From Marinobacter sp. BGYM27 (GTDB taxonomy: Bacteria > Pseudomonadota > Gammaproteobacteria > Pseudomonadales > Oleiphilaceae), in assembly GCA_025153445.1 (NCBI GenBank), contig JANZNS010000005.1, positions 186,001-250,000 of the forward strand: a DNA stretch of 64,000 nt, written 5' to 3'. This document shows, piece after piece, positions 23,296 through 32,374 of this stretch; positions within the stretch are counted from its first letter, which is position 1, and each line of letters opens with the position of its first letter. The translations under genes and the position numbers were made by a program. Below the pieces are notes generated by a model, which saw nothing but the letters and a program-made list of their open reading frames with translations, made no database searches and was not told where the DNA came from.

Positions 23296-23734
23296 ATGGG
23301 CGAACCAGCACATTTATCTGAGTCAGGCTGCTATCCAGTTCATCGCGGACGCCGGACTCGTCCCAAACAAAACCTGCCCCCCTTCCGTCGATGAACCAAG
23401 CTTTGAAAGCCCCGGACAGCGGCACTAACTCAGCGGCCTTATCAAGCCCGGCGAGTGCTGTTCCGCTCGCAAATACCGCCGGCCCGCTTCGCCCATCAAC
23501 ACCTTGAGGCACATCGCGTTCCCAGGGTTTCCAGTATAGGTATAAGGCTTCGTCAGGATCGCCCGACCCTAACTGGGTTCTCAGCGCCCCCTTTACGGAC
23601 TCAACACGAAACCCCTCACGCACCGCCTGATTTCTAAAATGCATCCTGCGACGCTCGTCGGCAGAGGGGCGTAACCAGAAAATTGAACCAACGATAAACC
23701 CCAACGCAAGGACAACCACTACAGTCAGCAACAT
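23294..23734 (-). CDS. Membrane-anchored protein of unknown function
   Basis: Not recognised. The 146 residues start with one hydrophobic segment (LLTVVVVLALGFIVGSIFWL, residues 2-21) followed by basic residues (DERRRMHFRN), which suggests a signal anchor. The rest is a soluble domain with a Trp/Tyr-rich patch (ALYLYWKPWERDVPQG) and no cysteine. A GGAGG ribosome site precedes the ATG. It is convergent with the exported-protein gene and its stop lies inside that gene's terminator. Confidence 0.75.
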   Translation of the reverse strand: MLLTVVVVLALGFIVGSIFWLRPSADERRRMHFRNQAVREGFRVESVKGALRTQLGSGDPDEALYLYWKPWERDVPQGVDGRSGPAVFASGTALAGLDKAAELVPLSGAFKAWFIDGRGAGFVWDESGVRDELDSSLTQINVLVRP

Positions 23735-23969
23735 GGCGCTTCAAGCCTCCGCAGGAAAATGATGCTCAATGGCAAAAATCCCAACTGCTCGGCAGCGGAA
23801 CAGCTGCGATCGTTTTACATTAAGGCTAGCCTGTTTCAGCCCGTTCGTTGGTAAGTTATGTGAATTAGTGCAATTCGTAATTCGCTGGCGTTTGACCAAA
23901 CGAGGGCACTAAACTGGAACTATAGTGTTACCTGAACTGAACAGCTTCTGAAGCGAAGGAGATCTCCAT

Positions 23970-24413
23970 ATGGCCCTTTACAACATCATGCTTGCCGCGA
24001 TCGACCTCACCGACGAAGCGGATCAGGTCATCCAGCGAGCCCAGGAACTACGAGCGATGCATGAAGCTGACCTCATACTGCTTCACGTGGTTGAGCCCGT
24101 TGGCTACGCGTACGGCGGCGATATCCCCATGGACCTGACCGAGTTACAGGATCAACTGGATTCTGCTGCAAAAGAACAACTGGCGGTATTCGGAAGAAAG
24201 TTCGATATCCCACCAGAGAACCTGGTGGTTGCGGTCGGACGTCCGGAAGCAGAAATACACCGGGTATGCGATGAACGAGATGTCGATCTGGCGATTATCG
24301 GCAGTCACGGGCGGCACGGCATTCAATTGCTACTGGGCTCTACCGCCAACGGCGTTTTACACGGCGCCAAGCGCGATGTCCTGGCCGTTCGCATCAATAC
24401 GGATGACAACTAG
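23970..24413 (+). CDS. Universal stress protein, UspA family
   Basis: Single-domain, nucleotide-binding stress protein of 147 residues. The C-terminal ATP-binding signature G-x2-G-x9-G-S/T is present in GSHGRHGIQLLLGSTANG, so it should be an ATP-binding type. The N-terminal aspartate in AAIDLTDE, which binds the adenine side in this family, is also present. A strong AAGGAGA precedes the ATG. It is monocistronic. Such proteins in related bacteria often respond to oxygen limitation or growth arrest, but I see no clear Anr/FNR box here. Confidence 0.9.
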   Translation: MALYNIMLAAIDLTDEADQVIQRAQELRAMHEADLILLHVVEPVGYAYGGDIPMDLTELQDQLDSAAKEQLAVFGRKFDIPPENLVVAVGRPEAEIHRVCDERDVDLAIIGSHGRHGIQLLLGSTANGVLHGAKRDVLAVRINTDDN

Positions 24414-24429
24414 GCCTTTAAGACACTGA

Positions 24430-24453
24430 GCCGGCGGTCACGAGATCGCCGGC
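24430..24453. terminator. Hairpin between uspA-type gene and the 24476 gene
   Basis: GCCGGCG (24430-24436) pairs with CGCCGGC (24447-24453) in the 62-bp gap between convergent genes. No T tract follows on either strand, so it is at best a Rho-assisted stop. Confidence 0.4.
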
Positions 24454-24475
24454 CTGCCAACATGCCGGTGCCTGA

Positions 24476-25138
24476 TTACCCCAGCCGGGATTCGAGCTTC
24501 CGCAACTGAGTCTCCAGAGAAAAACTCACACTGGATGCCATCGAGAAGAAATTGAGAAGTGCCTTGAGGTTGCCATCCCCCTTGCAGGCAGAGTGTATTC
24601 TCTGCCACAACGCCTGATTCACCAGTTGCAAACGCTGGTTTCGCTCCACCAGGCCCTTCAGCTCCCAGTCAGGCGTTCGATGATTACGCTTTTCAAAATA
24701 CTGCTGCAGCAGATAAAGCGACACGCTGCGCTGAATAAACTCGTCGGAACTGGCGAAAGGCATATGGTGAATCGCCATGGGCCGAAGTTGCGAAAGCAGA
24801 GGGCACTGGCTGGTCGCCATTGTCAGCCCCAGTAGCGAACGCAGCCCTTCTTCCAGCGTTGTATCCTTTGAATAGCGCCGGCGATCGTCTTCTACATCCA
24901 CCCTTACCTTCTGATAGGCATTATCGTCACCGAGGTCTTCAACAATAGGCACCATATCGAGTGCCGCCGGACAGTGCTTGTGCGTTTTGCTACTTAGCGG
25001 ACAGTTTGAGCACTGGCAATACGCCAAGCGGGTCCAGTCAGGCGCGCCAGCGTCAGGCGCTGATGACTGGCGATCGATATCAACCCGGAATGTTCGGGTA
25101 TCGCCTTCGCTAAAGGTAAAGGCGTAAATTACATTCAT
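24476..25138 (-). CDS. Cysteine-cluster protein of unknown function (possibly DUF6901)
   Basis: A 220-residue soluble protein. I believe it belongs to the DUF6901 family but cannot confirm that. A beta-rich N-terminus (MNVIYAFTFSEGDTRTFRVD) is followed by a compact cluster C41-x-C43-x2-C46-x9-C56 with H53 and H55 nearby, which looks like a metal site. The C-terminal 110 residues look helical (LYLLQQYFEKRNHRTPDW). No signal peptide. It ends convergent with the uspA-type gene and has a gap of about 200 bp to uup upstream. AAGAAGG precedes the start. Confidence 0.75.
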   Translation of the reverse strand: MNVIYAFTFSEGDTRTFRVDIDRQSSAPDAGAPDWTRLAYCQCSNCPLSSKTHKHCPAALDMVPIVEDLGDDNAYQKVRVDVEDDRRRYSKDTTLEEGLRSLLGLTMATSQCPLLSQLRPMAIHHMPFASSDEFIQRSVSLYLLQQYFEKRNHRTPDWELKGLVERNQRLQLVNQALWQRIHSACKGDGNLKALLNFFSMASSVSFSLETQLRKLESRLG

Positions 25139-25342
25139 TCAAACGACCTTCTTGGCTTTACCCGCTCACTATTCCGCGAGTCTAAACGGAGCCCATTCCG
25201 TCCAGGACAGGGCTTTATATCGCCGGGCAGTGTATAGCAGTACAGGAAGGCGTGGCGTGCACTGCCCACAGAAAGGAGCGGCCGGATGACCAGGAAAAGT
25301 GATCGGCTTAACAGTTCCAGCCAGCGCTCGCCCCAGCCCTTA

Positions 25343-27253
25343 CTAACCCGCCATTTCCTCAAGCTCCATCCAACGTTCAACTTTTGACTCAAGCGCCTTT
25401 TCTTTCTCAGCCATGCCTTCCAGAACAGCGGTGACTTCGTCATGAGGCCTTGAATAGAATGCACTATCGGAAACCTGAACCTGATCTGCCGCAATCGATT
25501 CTTCGAGTGCTGCGATTTCGCCCGGCAATTGTTCGAGCTCGTGTTTCAGCTTGAAGCTCATTTTTTTTGCCGGAGCCTTGGGCGAAGGCGTGGTGGATTT
25601 CGGAGACTCTTTCACCGGAGGCGCATTTTTACGGGATGACGACTTTACTTCGGCCTCGGTGGGGAATCGACCACCCTGACGTCGCCAGTCGCTGTAGCCG
25701 CCAACAGCAGCACTGACCTGCCCTGATCCGTCGAGGAACAGGGTATCGGTCACAACATTGTCGAGGAATTCCCGGTCGTGACTGATGACCACAACTGTGC
25801 CGGCAAAAGACACCAGTTGAGATTCCAGCAACTCCAGCGTCTCAACATCCAGATCGTTCGTTGGCTCATCCAGTACCAGAATGTTGGCAGGCTTACTGAA
25901 CAGTTTGGCCAGCATCAACCGTGCCCGCTCACCGCCAGAGAACACACGCACCGGAGACCGAGCCCGTTCCGGGGTAAACAGGAAATCCTGAAGGTAGCCC
26001 AGAACATGCTTTTGCTGCCCGTTGATTTCGATGAATTCCCGACCTTCTGACAGGTTATCCAGAGCATTCAGTTCGTTATCCAGCTCACCGCGCAACTGGT
26101 CAAAATAGGCGACAGACCGGTTTGTGCCCAGCCGCACCTGTCCTGAGGTGGGTTCGAGCTCGCCCAGCAGCAAGCGCACGAGCGTCGTTTTACCTGTGCC
26201 GTTCTCGCCAATCAAACCGATTTTGTCACCGCGGATAACCGTGTAATCAAGCTCATCGATGATGCGCTTTCCGCTCGGATAGGCGAAGCTCGCCGCAGTC
26301 GCCTCAACCACCAGCTTGCCGGATTTCGCTGCATCTTCGACCGAAAAGCTGGCATTTCCGCTCCGCTCGCGGCGCTGCTTTCGATCTTCCCGCATGGCCT
26401 TCAATGCACGTACTCGCCCCATATTCCGGGTTCGCCGCGCCTTTATGCCCTGGCGGATCCAGACCTCTTCCTGCTTCAAACGCTTGTCAAACAACGCGTT
26501 CTGACGCTCCTCCTCTTCCAGCGCTTTCTCTTTCAGCTCCAGATAATGATCGTAATCCGCAGAGAAACTAACCAGTTGTCCGCGATCCAGCTCCACCACT
26601 CGGGTCGCAATGCGACGGATAAAGGCCCGGTCGTGACTGACAAACAGCAAGGCGCCGCTGAACTGGCGCAACGCGTCTTCCAACCAGGCAATCGCAGGGA
26701 CATCGAGATGGTTGGTGGGCTCATCCAGCAACAGGATATCAGGCTCGGCCACTAGCGCCTTGGCGAGCAGAACGCGCCGCTGCCAGCCGCCAGACAAGGT
26801 ATTCAGCGTTTGGTCGGGATCGATCTTGTATTGCGCGAGAATAGCATTGACCTTTTGATCTAGTCGCCAGCCATCCAACGCTTCGAGCCGATCCTGGACT
26901 TTCATCAATCGATCGAGGCTGGCTTCATCCGCCTGCTGGGAAAGTGCATGGAATTCGGCCAGCACTTCGCCTGTTTCAGGAAATGCGCCCGCAACAACTT
27001 CATAGGCCGTGCGGGTATCGTTTGATGGCAGCATTTGTGGCAATACGGACAACACCGCGCCATCATCAAGCCTTACATGGCCGCCATCGGGCGTGACTTC
27101 ACCAGTCACGATTTTAAGCAGGGTGGACTTGCCTTCGCCATTGCGCCCAAGCAGACAGACCCGCTCACCGCGCTCCATCACCAGCCGTGCATCGTCCAGC
27201 AATGGCTTGAGCCCGAAAGCGAGTGATACTCCATCTAACGTAAGCAATGGCAT
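25343..27253 (-). CDS. uup: ABC-F family ATPase, Uup type
   Basis: Soluble tandem ABC ATPase without membrane domain; ABC-F proteins act on ribosomes or, for Uup, influence transposon excision. The 636 residues show two Walker A motifs (GRNGEGKSTLLK, GENGTGKTTLVR), two signature motifs (LSGGWQRRV, FSGGERARL) and two Walker B motifs (ILLLDEPTNHLD, ILVLDEPTNDLD). The inter-domain arm is basic (RRTRNMGRVRALKAM). The C-terminal coiled coil (about 560-636, rich in Glu and Lys) marks Uup. It begins 14 bp after the MOSC gene, so the two form an operon. Confidence 0.93.
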   Translation of the reverse strand: MPLLTLDGVSLAFGLKPLLDDARLVMERGERVCLLGRNGEGKSTLLKIVTGEVTPDGGHVRLDDGAVLSVLPQMLPSNDTRTAYEVVAGAFPETGEVLAEFHALSQQADEASLDRLMKVQDRLEALDGWRLDQKVNAILAQYKIDPDQTLNTLSGGWQRRVLLAKALVAEPDILLLDEPTNHLDVPAIAWLEDALRQFSGALLFVSHDRAFIRRIATRVVELDRGQLVSFSADYDHYLELKEKALEEEERQNALFDKRLKQEEVWIRQGIKARRTRNMGRVRALKAMREDRKQRRERSGNASFSVEDAAKSGKLVVEATAASFAYPSGKRIIDELDYTVIRGDKIGLIGENGTGKTTLVRLLLGELEPTSGQVRLGTNRSVAYFDQLRGELDNELNALDNLSEGREFIEINGQQKHVLGYLQDFLFTPERARSPVRVFSGGERARLMLAKLFSKPANILVLDEPTNDLDVETLELLESQLVSFAGTVVVISHDREFLDNVVTDTLFLDGSGQVSAAVGGYSDWRRQGGRFPTEAEVKSSSRKNAPPVKESPKSTTPSPKAPAKKMSFKLKHELEQLPGEIAALEESIAADQVQVSDSAFYSRPHDEVTAVLEGMAEKEKALESKVERWMELEEMAG

Positions 27254-27267
27254 GTGCCGTTTATCCT

Positions 27268-28083
27268 CTACTCTGAAATTTCGAACTGATCGCCGACCTT
27301 AATCGGGCCAGCACCATCGTGTACCGCATTCATTCCGAATATCACACCGGCATCCGTTCGACGAAATGAACCCAGTTCGCGAAGCGGCTGCCGGTCATCT
27401 GACTTAACGCCTAACCAGGGGTCTACTGTCGTCATAATGCACCGTGAGCAGGGCTTGACCAGCGTTAGCGTCAACCCTTCCTTTGTAAGCGTTCTCCACC
27501 GATCTTCGGCAAATGCCTCACCACCGGACACCACGATGTTCGGCCGAAATCGCCGCATTTCAATATCGCTGCCAATCCGCCTGGATAGCGCGTCCAGCGA
27601 TGCCTGATGAGTGACCAGGAACGGGAACCCGTCAGCAAACCCGACCCGGCGCCCCGGCTCGGTGAAACGGGTATCAGCCTCGCGCACAACATCCTGCGGC
27701 ATATACACCAACTGGACCTGCAGGCCCAGAAAACGGCTCAACGCTTCCGATGACGCCGGCTTGGCGACAATCGCCCTGACGGTATCCTTCCAAACGGTCA
27801 CGGCAAGGCTCTGAGAACCCAATTCAACAGCGACAATGGTTTCGTCAATGAATGGCGGGATGGCGGGGAAACAGAGCTGCAGCCCCGATGAGGTCAATTG
27901 CGCCGAGACCTGTGCAAGACGCGGCTGCTCGCGCTGGGTCACGAACTTGCCATCAGAATCAACAATCATCCAGCGACGATCATTCAGAGGCCCGAAATCC
28001 GACAGGTCAAGCGAATCGACCGCGATACCACGCAAGGACTTCACAGGGTAATAGTACAGCTGCTCAACGGTGAGTAATGCCAT
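27268..28083 (-). CDS. MOSC domain protein, YcbX-like without ferredoxin domain
   Basis: The 271 residues have the MOSC N-terminal beta-barrel (LYYYPVKSLRGIAVDSLDL) and the MOSC domain with the expected cofactor cysteine in KPCSRCIMTTVDPW. Relatives bind molybdenum cofactor and reduce N-hydroxylated compounds. Escherichia YcbX is about 100 residues longer and ends in a 2Fe-2S domain; that part is missing here, so electrons must come from a separate partner. It is probably co-transcribed with uup (14-bp gap). Confidence 0.88.
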   Translation of the reverse strand: MALLTVEQLYYYPVKSLRGIAVDSLDLSDFGPLNDRRWMIVDSDGKFVTQREQPRLAQVSAQLTSSGLQLCFPAIPPFIDETIVAVELGSQSLAVTVWKDTVRAIVAKPASSEALSRFLGLQVQLVYMPQDVVREADTRFTEPGRRVGFADGFPFLVTHQASLDALSRRIGSDIEMRRFRPNIVVSGGEAFAEDRWRTLTKEGLTLTLVKPCSRCIMTTVDPWLGVKSDDRQPLRELGSFRRTDAGVIFGMNAVHDGAGPIKVGDQFEISE

Positions 28084-28195
28084 CTCTTGGCTCCGTTATA
28101 AAACTAAAGGATACCAGTGAGCCCCGCCGAAACCGAGCATTTCAATCCGGCCTACCCCGACCCCGGCCTCAGATGCAATTTCAGATGCCATAAAC

Positions 28196-28226
28196 GAAAA
28201 AACCCGACTCAAAGAGCCGGGTTTTC
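28196..28226 (-). terminator. Terminator after tRNA-Gly
   Basis: On the minus strand AAACCCGGCTC pairs with GAGTCGGGTTT around TTT and ends in a T run, directly after the tRNA 3' end. It separates the tRNA from the MOSC-uup operon. Confidence 0.88.
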
Positions 28227-28233
28227 TGAAATC

Positions 28234-28308
28234 TGGAGCGGGAAACGAGATTCGAACTCGCGACCCCAACCTTGGCAAGGTTGTGCTCTACCACTGAGCT
28301 ATTCCCGC
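28234..28308 (-). tRNA. tRNA-Gly (anticodon GCC)
   Basis: 75 nt including an encoded CCA. The acceptor stem GCGGGAA pairs with TTCCCGC, the T loop is TTCGAAT, and the anticodon GCC occupies 28276-28274. D and anticodon arms fold normally. It reads GGC and GGU codons. Confidence 0.97.
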
Positions 28309-28354
28309 TGAACGTTGTGGTGAACCTTTCGGTTACTCTCTACAACGGGGCGGG

Positions 28355-28383
28355 ATTATACGGAGCGATTTTTAAGGGCGCAA
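28355..28383 (-). promoter_or_regulatory. Promoter for tRNA-Gly
   Basis: Minus strand TTGCGC, 17-bp spacer, TATAAT (28360-28355), followed by a GC-rich discriminator CCCGCCCC. That discriminator is typical of stable-RNA promoters under stringent control. Confidence 0.65.
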
Positions 28384-28388
28384 CACCT

Positions 28389-29213
28389 TCAAATATTTTT
28401 TTCACTTTCAGGGTCATTTTCCTGGCTTTTACCGGGCATTGAACGTTCTTCGGGAGCAATTGCAGCCCGCTGGCTCACTACTCGTTCAGCCATGCATGAT
28501 GGGTCGACACCCATCAACATGCCCAAAGTACGCCCTAATGATTCCTCCAGAAATGCAGGGTTAAACCGGTCACGGAACAGCACACCGTCATACCCCATCC
28601 CTGAAACCAGAGAAACGATCAGAGCTGCATCCCGCTTCGGCTGGTCAGTATTCAAACGGCACAATACCGCTTCAACACCTTTATACCAGGCCCGTCGATA
28701 TTGCCTGGCCAATGTATGCAGTTCCGGTTCACGCATTGCCTCAAACAGGAACACCTGTTCCGTCAGAACGGCTGACTGATGGAATCGAAACTCCTCACAG
28801 AAATAGTCAGCAATAAACCTGGCAACCTGAGCGGCAACTTCGCATTTCCCTTCAGGGGACTCAAGCAACCCTTGTCGTTGCGCTTCATCGATAAGTGCAT
28901 TCAGGCGTACATGATAATTATCGAGCTTTTCCTTTGCCTTCTCTGCGAACAACATGAAAGCGTCGCGGATCAGTTCCGAAATATCACGAAAATAATAAGT
29001 CGTTGATGCCAGAGGAACGCCCGCGCGGCGGGCTACCGCCCGATGCTTTACACCACGAACCCCTTCCACCGCAGCAATTTCAAGGGCGGCCTCAAGAATC
29101 TGCACACGTCGATTTTCACTTTTCGCCCGGGCTGCTTTCCGCCCGTTATAGTGGATCGAATCTTTGAGTGTGCTACTCAGCTTTACTTTGGCTAGGGTGT
29201 TGTCATCTATCAT
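28389..29213 (-). CDS. TetR/AcrR family transcriptional regulator
   Basis: DNA-binding repressor or activator; the target is unknown. The helix-turn-helix region spans about residues 33-80 from the chosen start (ILEAALEIAAVEGVRGVKHR, then VPLASTTYYFRDISELI). The C-terminal ligand domain is all helical. The frame stays open to 29402, but the added 63 residues are Arg/Trp-rich and unlike the family, so ATG 29213 (MIDDNTLAKVKL, 274 residues) is preferred. ATG 29231 is an alternative, and neither has a good Shine-Dalgarno. The tail (PGKSQENDPESEKNI) is polar and probably disordered. Confidence 0.85.
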   Translation of the reverse strand: MIDDNTLAKVKLSSTLKDSIHYNGRKAARAKSENRRVQILEAALEIAAVEGVRGVKHRAVARRAGVPLASTTYYFRDISELIRDAFMLFAEKAKEKLDNYHVRLNALIDEAQRQGLLESPEGKCEVAAQVARFIADYFCEEFRFHQSAVLTEQVFLFEAMREPELHTLARQYRRAWYKGVEAVLCRLNTDQPKRDAALIVSLVSGMGYDGVLFRDRFNPAFLEESLGRTLGMLMGVDPSCMAERVVSQRAAIAPEERSMPGKSQENDPESEKNI

Positions 29214-29414
29214 TGTGCTGGTCCATGGCATGTCCTGTTCGTGAGCAACGTCACCACGCTGGCCGAGCGGAAGATTGGGATCACGGCGCATCTCGTGCCA
29301 GCGTTCCGTGGCTACCCATGGTGTGCGCCCGCGTCGTTCAATTGTGCCAAATCGAAGCAGCGAAAATCGTGACAGACGTCTACAGAGCGGCCGCAAAACC
29401 ACAGCAACTCACTG

Positions 29415-30020
29415 CTACTGCCCATATCGCTTTGCACCGCCCTCAAGGTATCGCGTTTCGTCTTCTGTATTTCGGCGCCCGAGAACTTTGTTGCGATGAG
29501 GAAAGCGCCCAAACTGCTCAATGACGTCCCGATGCTCTTTTGCGGACCGAAAAAATGACAGGATGAGCTCCCGCTCCCGGCCCTGGGTCGAGGCCACCAG
29601 TTGCTCATAAAAGCCGACGCCCTTCTGTTGATCTTCAAACCTTTCGGAGTGCTGCAACGGCATATAGAAAAACGCCCGCTCAATGGGCTTCAGCATGACA
29701 TCAAGGCCCTTTTCAAGCCCTTCCTTGCACAGGCGTCGCGCGAGGCGATCATTATCAAACGCCAGTGCCAACCCGCGATTGATATTTCGGGTGAATTGAT
29801 CAAGCAGGATAAGTTCGGCGAGGGCCGACTCCGGCCGGTCCCGCCATCCGTCAAGCCCGTCTTCGGAGGCAACCAGCGCCAAAGACAGGAACCGGCGCCG
29901 GATCTCCCAGTCAAACGACCGACTGGATTTAAACCAGCGCGCCCGATGAAAGTTGTCCGGCAGGTTATCGCTATCCAATTCGCCAAACCAGAACGCGAGC
30001 ACATCGTGCCATCCGAGCAT
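29415..30020 (-). CDS. DUF924 family protein
   Basis: A 201-residue protein of the DUF924 family, TPR-like all-helical, with no experimentally assigned role that I can state. Family landmarks are VLAFWFGEL at the N-terminus, the central ILLDQFTRNINRG, and PLQHSERFEDQQKGV. The start is ATG 30020, preceded by AGAGGAG at ideal distance. A longer frame to 30179 is rejected. It is divergent from the cbiX-like gene, with about 180 bp between starts. Confidence 0.9.
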   Translation of the reverse strand: MLGWHDVLAFWFGELDSDNLPDNFHRARWFKSSRSFDWEIRRRFLSLALVASEDGLDGWRDRPESALAELILLDQFTRNINRGLALAFDNDRLARRLCKEGLEKGLDVMLKPIERAFFYMPLQHSERFEDQQKGVGFYEQLVASTQGRERELILSFFRSAKEHRDVIEQFGRFPHRNKVLGRRNTEDETRYLEGGAKRYGQ

Positions 30021-30202
30021 AGCCACTCCTCTATCTGTGTTCCCCGGCCGCGCGATCTTCAGCATCAAAGCAAGCTTGCCTCGCCATACACTCTCAAGTC
30101 GGCCGTTGATAAAAATCACTGAACTTTTAATTGGGCTTATTCGGCATACTATACGTAATTCGATATGAAAACGTGCCAACCATACTCAGGAGCCCTTCAC
30201 CA

Positions 30203-30568
30203 ATGAGCAGTCATCGCGTACTGCTGCTTGCTCACGGCAGCAGCGACCCCAAGTGGTGCGAAACATTTGAGGCACTCGCACGCCCAAGCCTCGACGCGAT
30301 CCCCGAAGCCGCTATCGCCTATATGGAACTGAGCGAACCGTCACTGGCCAGTGAAATTGCACGTGCTTCACGCGACGGCATTGAAAAGGTGACGGTACTA
30401 CCTCTCTTTCTCGCCGCTGGCCGGCACCTTCGCAAGGACGTTCCGGAAATGTTGGCGCAATTATCAGCGCGTCACGGCGTCATCACAGAATTAGCCGCAC
30501 CCATAGGGGAACACCCCTTACTTGCGGAATCGATCAGCCAGATAGCAAAAGAACGCTTAAAAAACTAG
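30203..30568 (+). CDS. Small CbiX-type chelatase (sirohydrochlorin chelatase family)
   Basis: 121 residues, the single-domain CbiX size. The metal-binding histidines are visible as LLAHGSSDPKW near the N-terminus and LFLAAGRHLRKDVPE in the middle, the two-site pattern of class II chelatases that insert Co or Fe into sirohydrochlorin. No other tetrapyrrole gene is nearby, so the metal and product are uncertain; siroheme is the likeliest. The start is ATG 30203 with CAGGAG ten bases upstream. The gene is followed 53 bp later by the epimerase gene. Confidence 0.85.
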   Translation: MSSHRVLLLAHGSSDPKWCETFEALARPSLDAIPEAAIAYMELSEPSLASEIARASRDGIEKVTVLPLFLAAGRHLRKDVPEMLAQLSARHGVITELAAPIGEHPLLAESISQIAKERLKN

Positions 30569-30621
30569 ATGATTTCAGCTATTTATAAAGATGTAATGAC
30601 AAAGCACTTCAGGAGAGATTA

Positions 30622-31521
30622 ATGAAGAGCATATTGATAACAGGCGGCACCGGGTTTATCGGGCAGCAACTCTGCGCTGACCTGCTATCAAAAGGCTATG
30701 AGCTTACGGTGCTCAGTCGCCAGTCAAACGCCGACGTGCGCTCTATCTGTGGCAGAGTAACCCCCATTCATTCGACCGACGAGGTTCCCGGACTCGACAC
30801 GATAGATGCCGTTATCAATCTCGCAGGTGAAGGCATCGCTGCGTCACGGTGGACAAAAAGCCGCAAAGAAAAACTCATGGATAGCCGGGTCGCGCTCACC
30901 CGTTCGCTCGTTGACGCGCTCAAATTACGCACTCAAAAACCTGAAGTCTTTATATCAGGAAGTGCGGTCGGGTATTACGGCAGCCAGGACAGCGCCACGA
31001 TTACCGAGAATGCCGCCCCCAACCAACGGGACTTCACCCACAGACTCTGTTCCGAGTGGGAGAAAGCGGCACTTCCCGCCGAGGAGTTCGGCGCCCGGGT
31101 ATGTTTTTCCAGGACAGGCATCGTGGTCGGCAAGAACGGCGGCTTTCTCGCGCGAATGACACCGCCGTTCCGAATGGGCCTTGGGGGCAGACTTGGCGAC
31201 GGCAGTCAGTACATGCCCTGGGTTCATCGGGACGATGTTGTACGGGCACTTTGCTGGATGCTTGAAACCCCCACCGCATCCGGCCCATACAATGTCGTGA
31301 GTCCCCGCGCTGTTACCAACGATGATTTTACCAGGGCACTCGGTAGAACCCTCGGCAGGCCCACCCTAATACCTGTACCGGCATTCGTGCTCAAACTAGG
31401 CCTCGGCGAAATGGCGACGCTATTGCTTGAGGGCCAAAACGCCAAACCCGCCCGGTTACAGTCAGAGGGATTTGACTTTCGTTACTCCGATCTCGACAGC
31501 GCCTTGAAGGCATCACTTTAG
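30622..31521 (+). CDS. TIGR01777 family sugar-nucleotide-epimerase-like protein (YfcH type)
   Basis: Extended short-chain dehydrogenase fold of 299 residues with no proven substrate. The NAD(P) motif ITGGTGFIGQQL is at the N-terminus. SGSAVGYYG holds the active-site Ser and Tyr region, and PWVHRDDVVRALCWML and SGPYNVVSPRAVTN are family signatures. The C-terminal DUF1731-like helix region (LLLEGQNAKPARLQSEGF) completes it. AGGAGAG precedes the ATG. Confidence 0.9.
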   Translation: MKSILITGGTGFIGQQLCADLLSKGYELTVLSRQSNADVRSICGRVTPIHSTDEVPGLDTIDAVINLAGEGIAASRWTKSRKEKLMDSRVALTRSLVDALKLRTQKPEVFISGSAVGYYGSQDSATITENAAPNQRDFTHRLCSEWEKAALPAEEFGARVCFSRTGIVVGKNGGFLARMTPPFRMGLGGRLGDGSQYMPWVHRDDVVRALCWMLETPTASGPYNVVSPRAVTNDDFTRALGRTLGRPTLIPVPAFVLKLGLGEMATLLLEGQNAKPARLQSEGFDFRYSDLDSALKASL

Positions 31522-31619
31522 ATACCCCTTTCAGATCCGGGATGCCGAGTCGGTTTGGGGATTTGCGCACAACGGACACACATGGGCTTTGTTAAGCTTA
31601 GTTTCTCAATTTCAGCCTA

Positions 31620-32204
31620 ATGACATGCTCGATGGTCCGACTCGCCTCAATCGCTCGCTTTTACCTGATGCTGGCAACGCTGACACCTGCTTTGGCGGCA
31701 GCTGATACGACATCAGAGCAAAGTTTTGAAACCTGCAGCATGATTACCAGTGAATATGTGACGGTTTTACAGCTCGTCGCCAAGGGGTTCAGCAAGTCCC
31801 AGCTCACCGAAAGCCTGCCGGGGCTGAGCCCAGCTGCAGAAAAAAGGGTGACGACATTGTTCGACGCTGCAACAGCCAGCAAAAGCGCGCTGGTTGACAC
31901 CTTTTCTGCCGTTAACGCCGAGTATGCAAAATGCAGCAAACGCGTTTACGACCGATCCGGACGCCCACCGCCTGCAAGTCGGGAATCGCATTTTTACTTC
32001 TGCGCAGGTGAGAACAAGCTCAGATATGAAGTCTTGATATCAGCCACTCTCGATGCGCCGATATCCAAGGTGTTGCCGCAATTACCCACCACCCGCGAAC
32101 CTATCGCCCGAGCGATTTACGACCTCTATCACTCTGACGGGGTGACCGCCGCATTCGATGCCATCGGGGACGAATTGAAGTACTGCCTGAATGGCCAAGG
32201 CTGA
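31620..32204 (+). CDS. Exported protein of unknown function
   Basis: Not recognised. The 194 residues start with a probable signal peptide (hydrophobic RFYLMLATLTPALAAA, cleavage near residue 27). Several cysteines (in FETCSMI, YAKCSKR, FYFCAGE, LKYCLNG) could form disulfides in the periplasm. The start is uncertain: ATG 31620 or the in-frame ATG 31632, neither with a clear ribosome site. It stands alone between the epimerase gene and tRNA-Glu. Confidence 0.65.
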   Translation: MTCSMVRLASIARFYLMLATLTPALAAADTTSEQSFETCSMITSEYVTVLQLVAKGFSKSQLTESLPGLSPAAEKRVTTLFDAATASKSALVDTFSAVNAEYAKCSKRVYDRSGRPPPASRESHFYFCAGENKLRYEVLISATLDAPISKVLPQLPTTREPIARAIYDLYHSDGVTAAFDAIGDELKYCLNGQG

Positions 32205-32231
32205 TTTTGCTCATTTTTTTTGAAAAACTAT

Positions 32232-32260
32232 TTGACACAGTGGCAACCCTTAAATACTAT
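32232..32260 (+). promoter_or_regulatory. Promoter for tRNA-Glu
   Basis: A perfect TTGACA (32232-32237), 17-bp spacer, TACTAT (32255-32260), then a GC-rich discriminator (ACGCGCC). It is one of the best promoter matches in the window. Start expected near 32267, about 32 nt before the tRNA. Confidence 0.85.
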
Positions 32261-32298
32261 ACGCGCCACCTCGACGAGGTAAGCGTTTAACGCGCTGC

Positions 32299-32374
32299 GT
32301 CCCCTTCGTCTAGTGGCCTAGGACTCCGCCCTTTCACGGCGGCAACAGGGGTTCGAACCCCCTAGGGGACGCCA
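32299..32374 (+). tRNA. tRNA-Glu (anticodon TTC)
   Basis: 76 nt with encoded CCA. Acceptor GTCCCCT pairs with AGGGGAC, the T loop is TTCGAAC, and the anticodon TTC is at 32333-32335. A T-rich stretch starts within a few bases of the 3' end (TTTTTTTTC) and may assist termination. Confidence 0.97.

Noticed and set aside
23892-23926. TTGACC and TATAGT as the promoter of the UspA gene
   Set aside because: They are 23 bp apart, too far for a sigma-70 promoter.
25135-25494. Small frame between uup and the cysteine-cluster gene
   Set aside because: It overlaps the uup C-terminus in another frame and shows no protein features.
29214-29402. Extended TetR N-terminus of 63 residues
   Set aside because: Composition is unlike the family and it precedes the helix-turn-helix with no known domain; the shorter start is preferred, though not proven.
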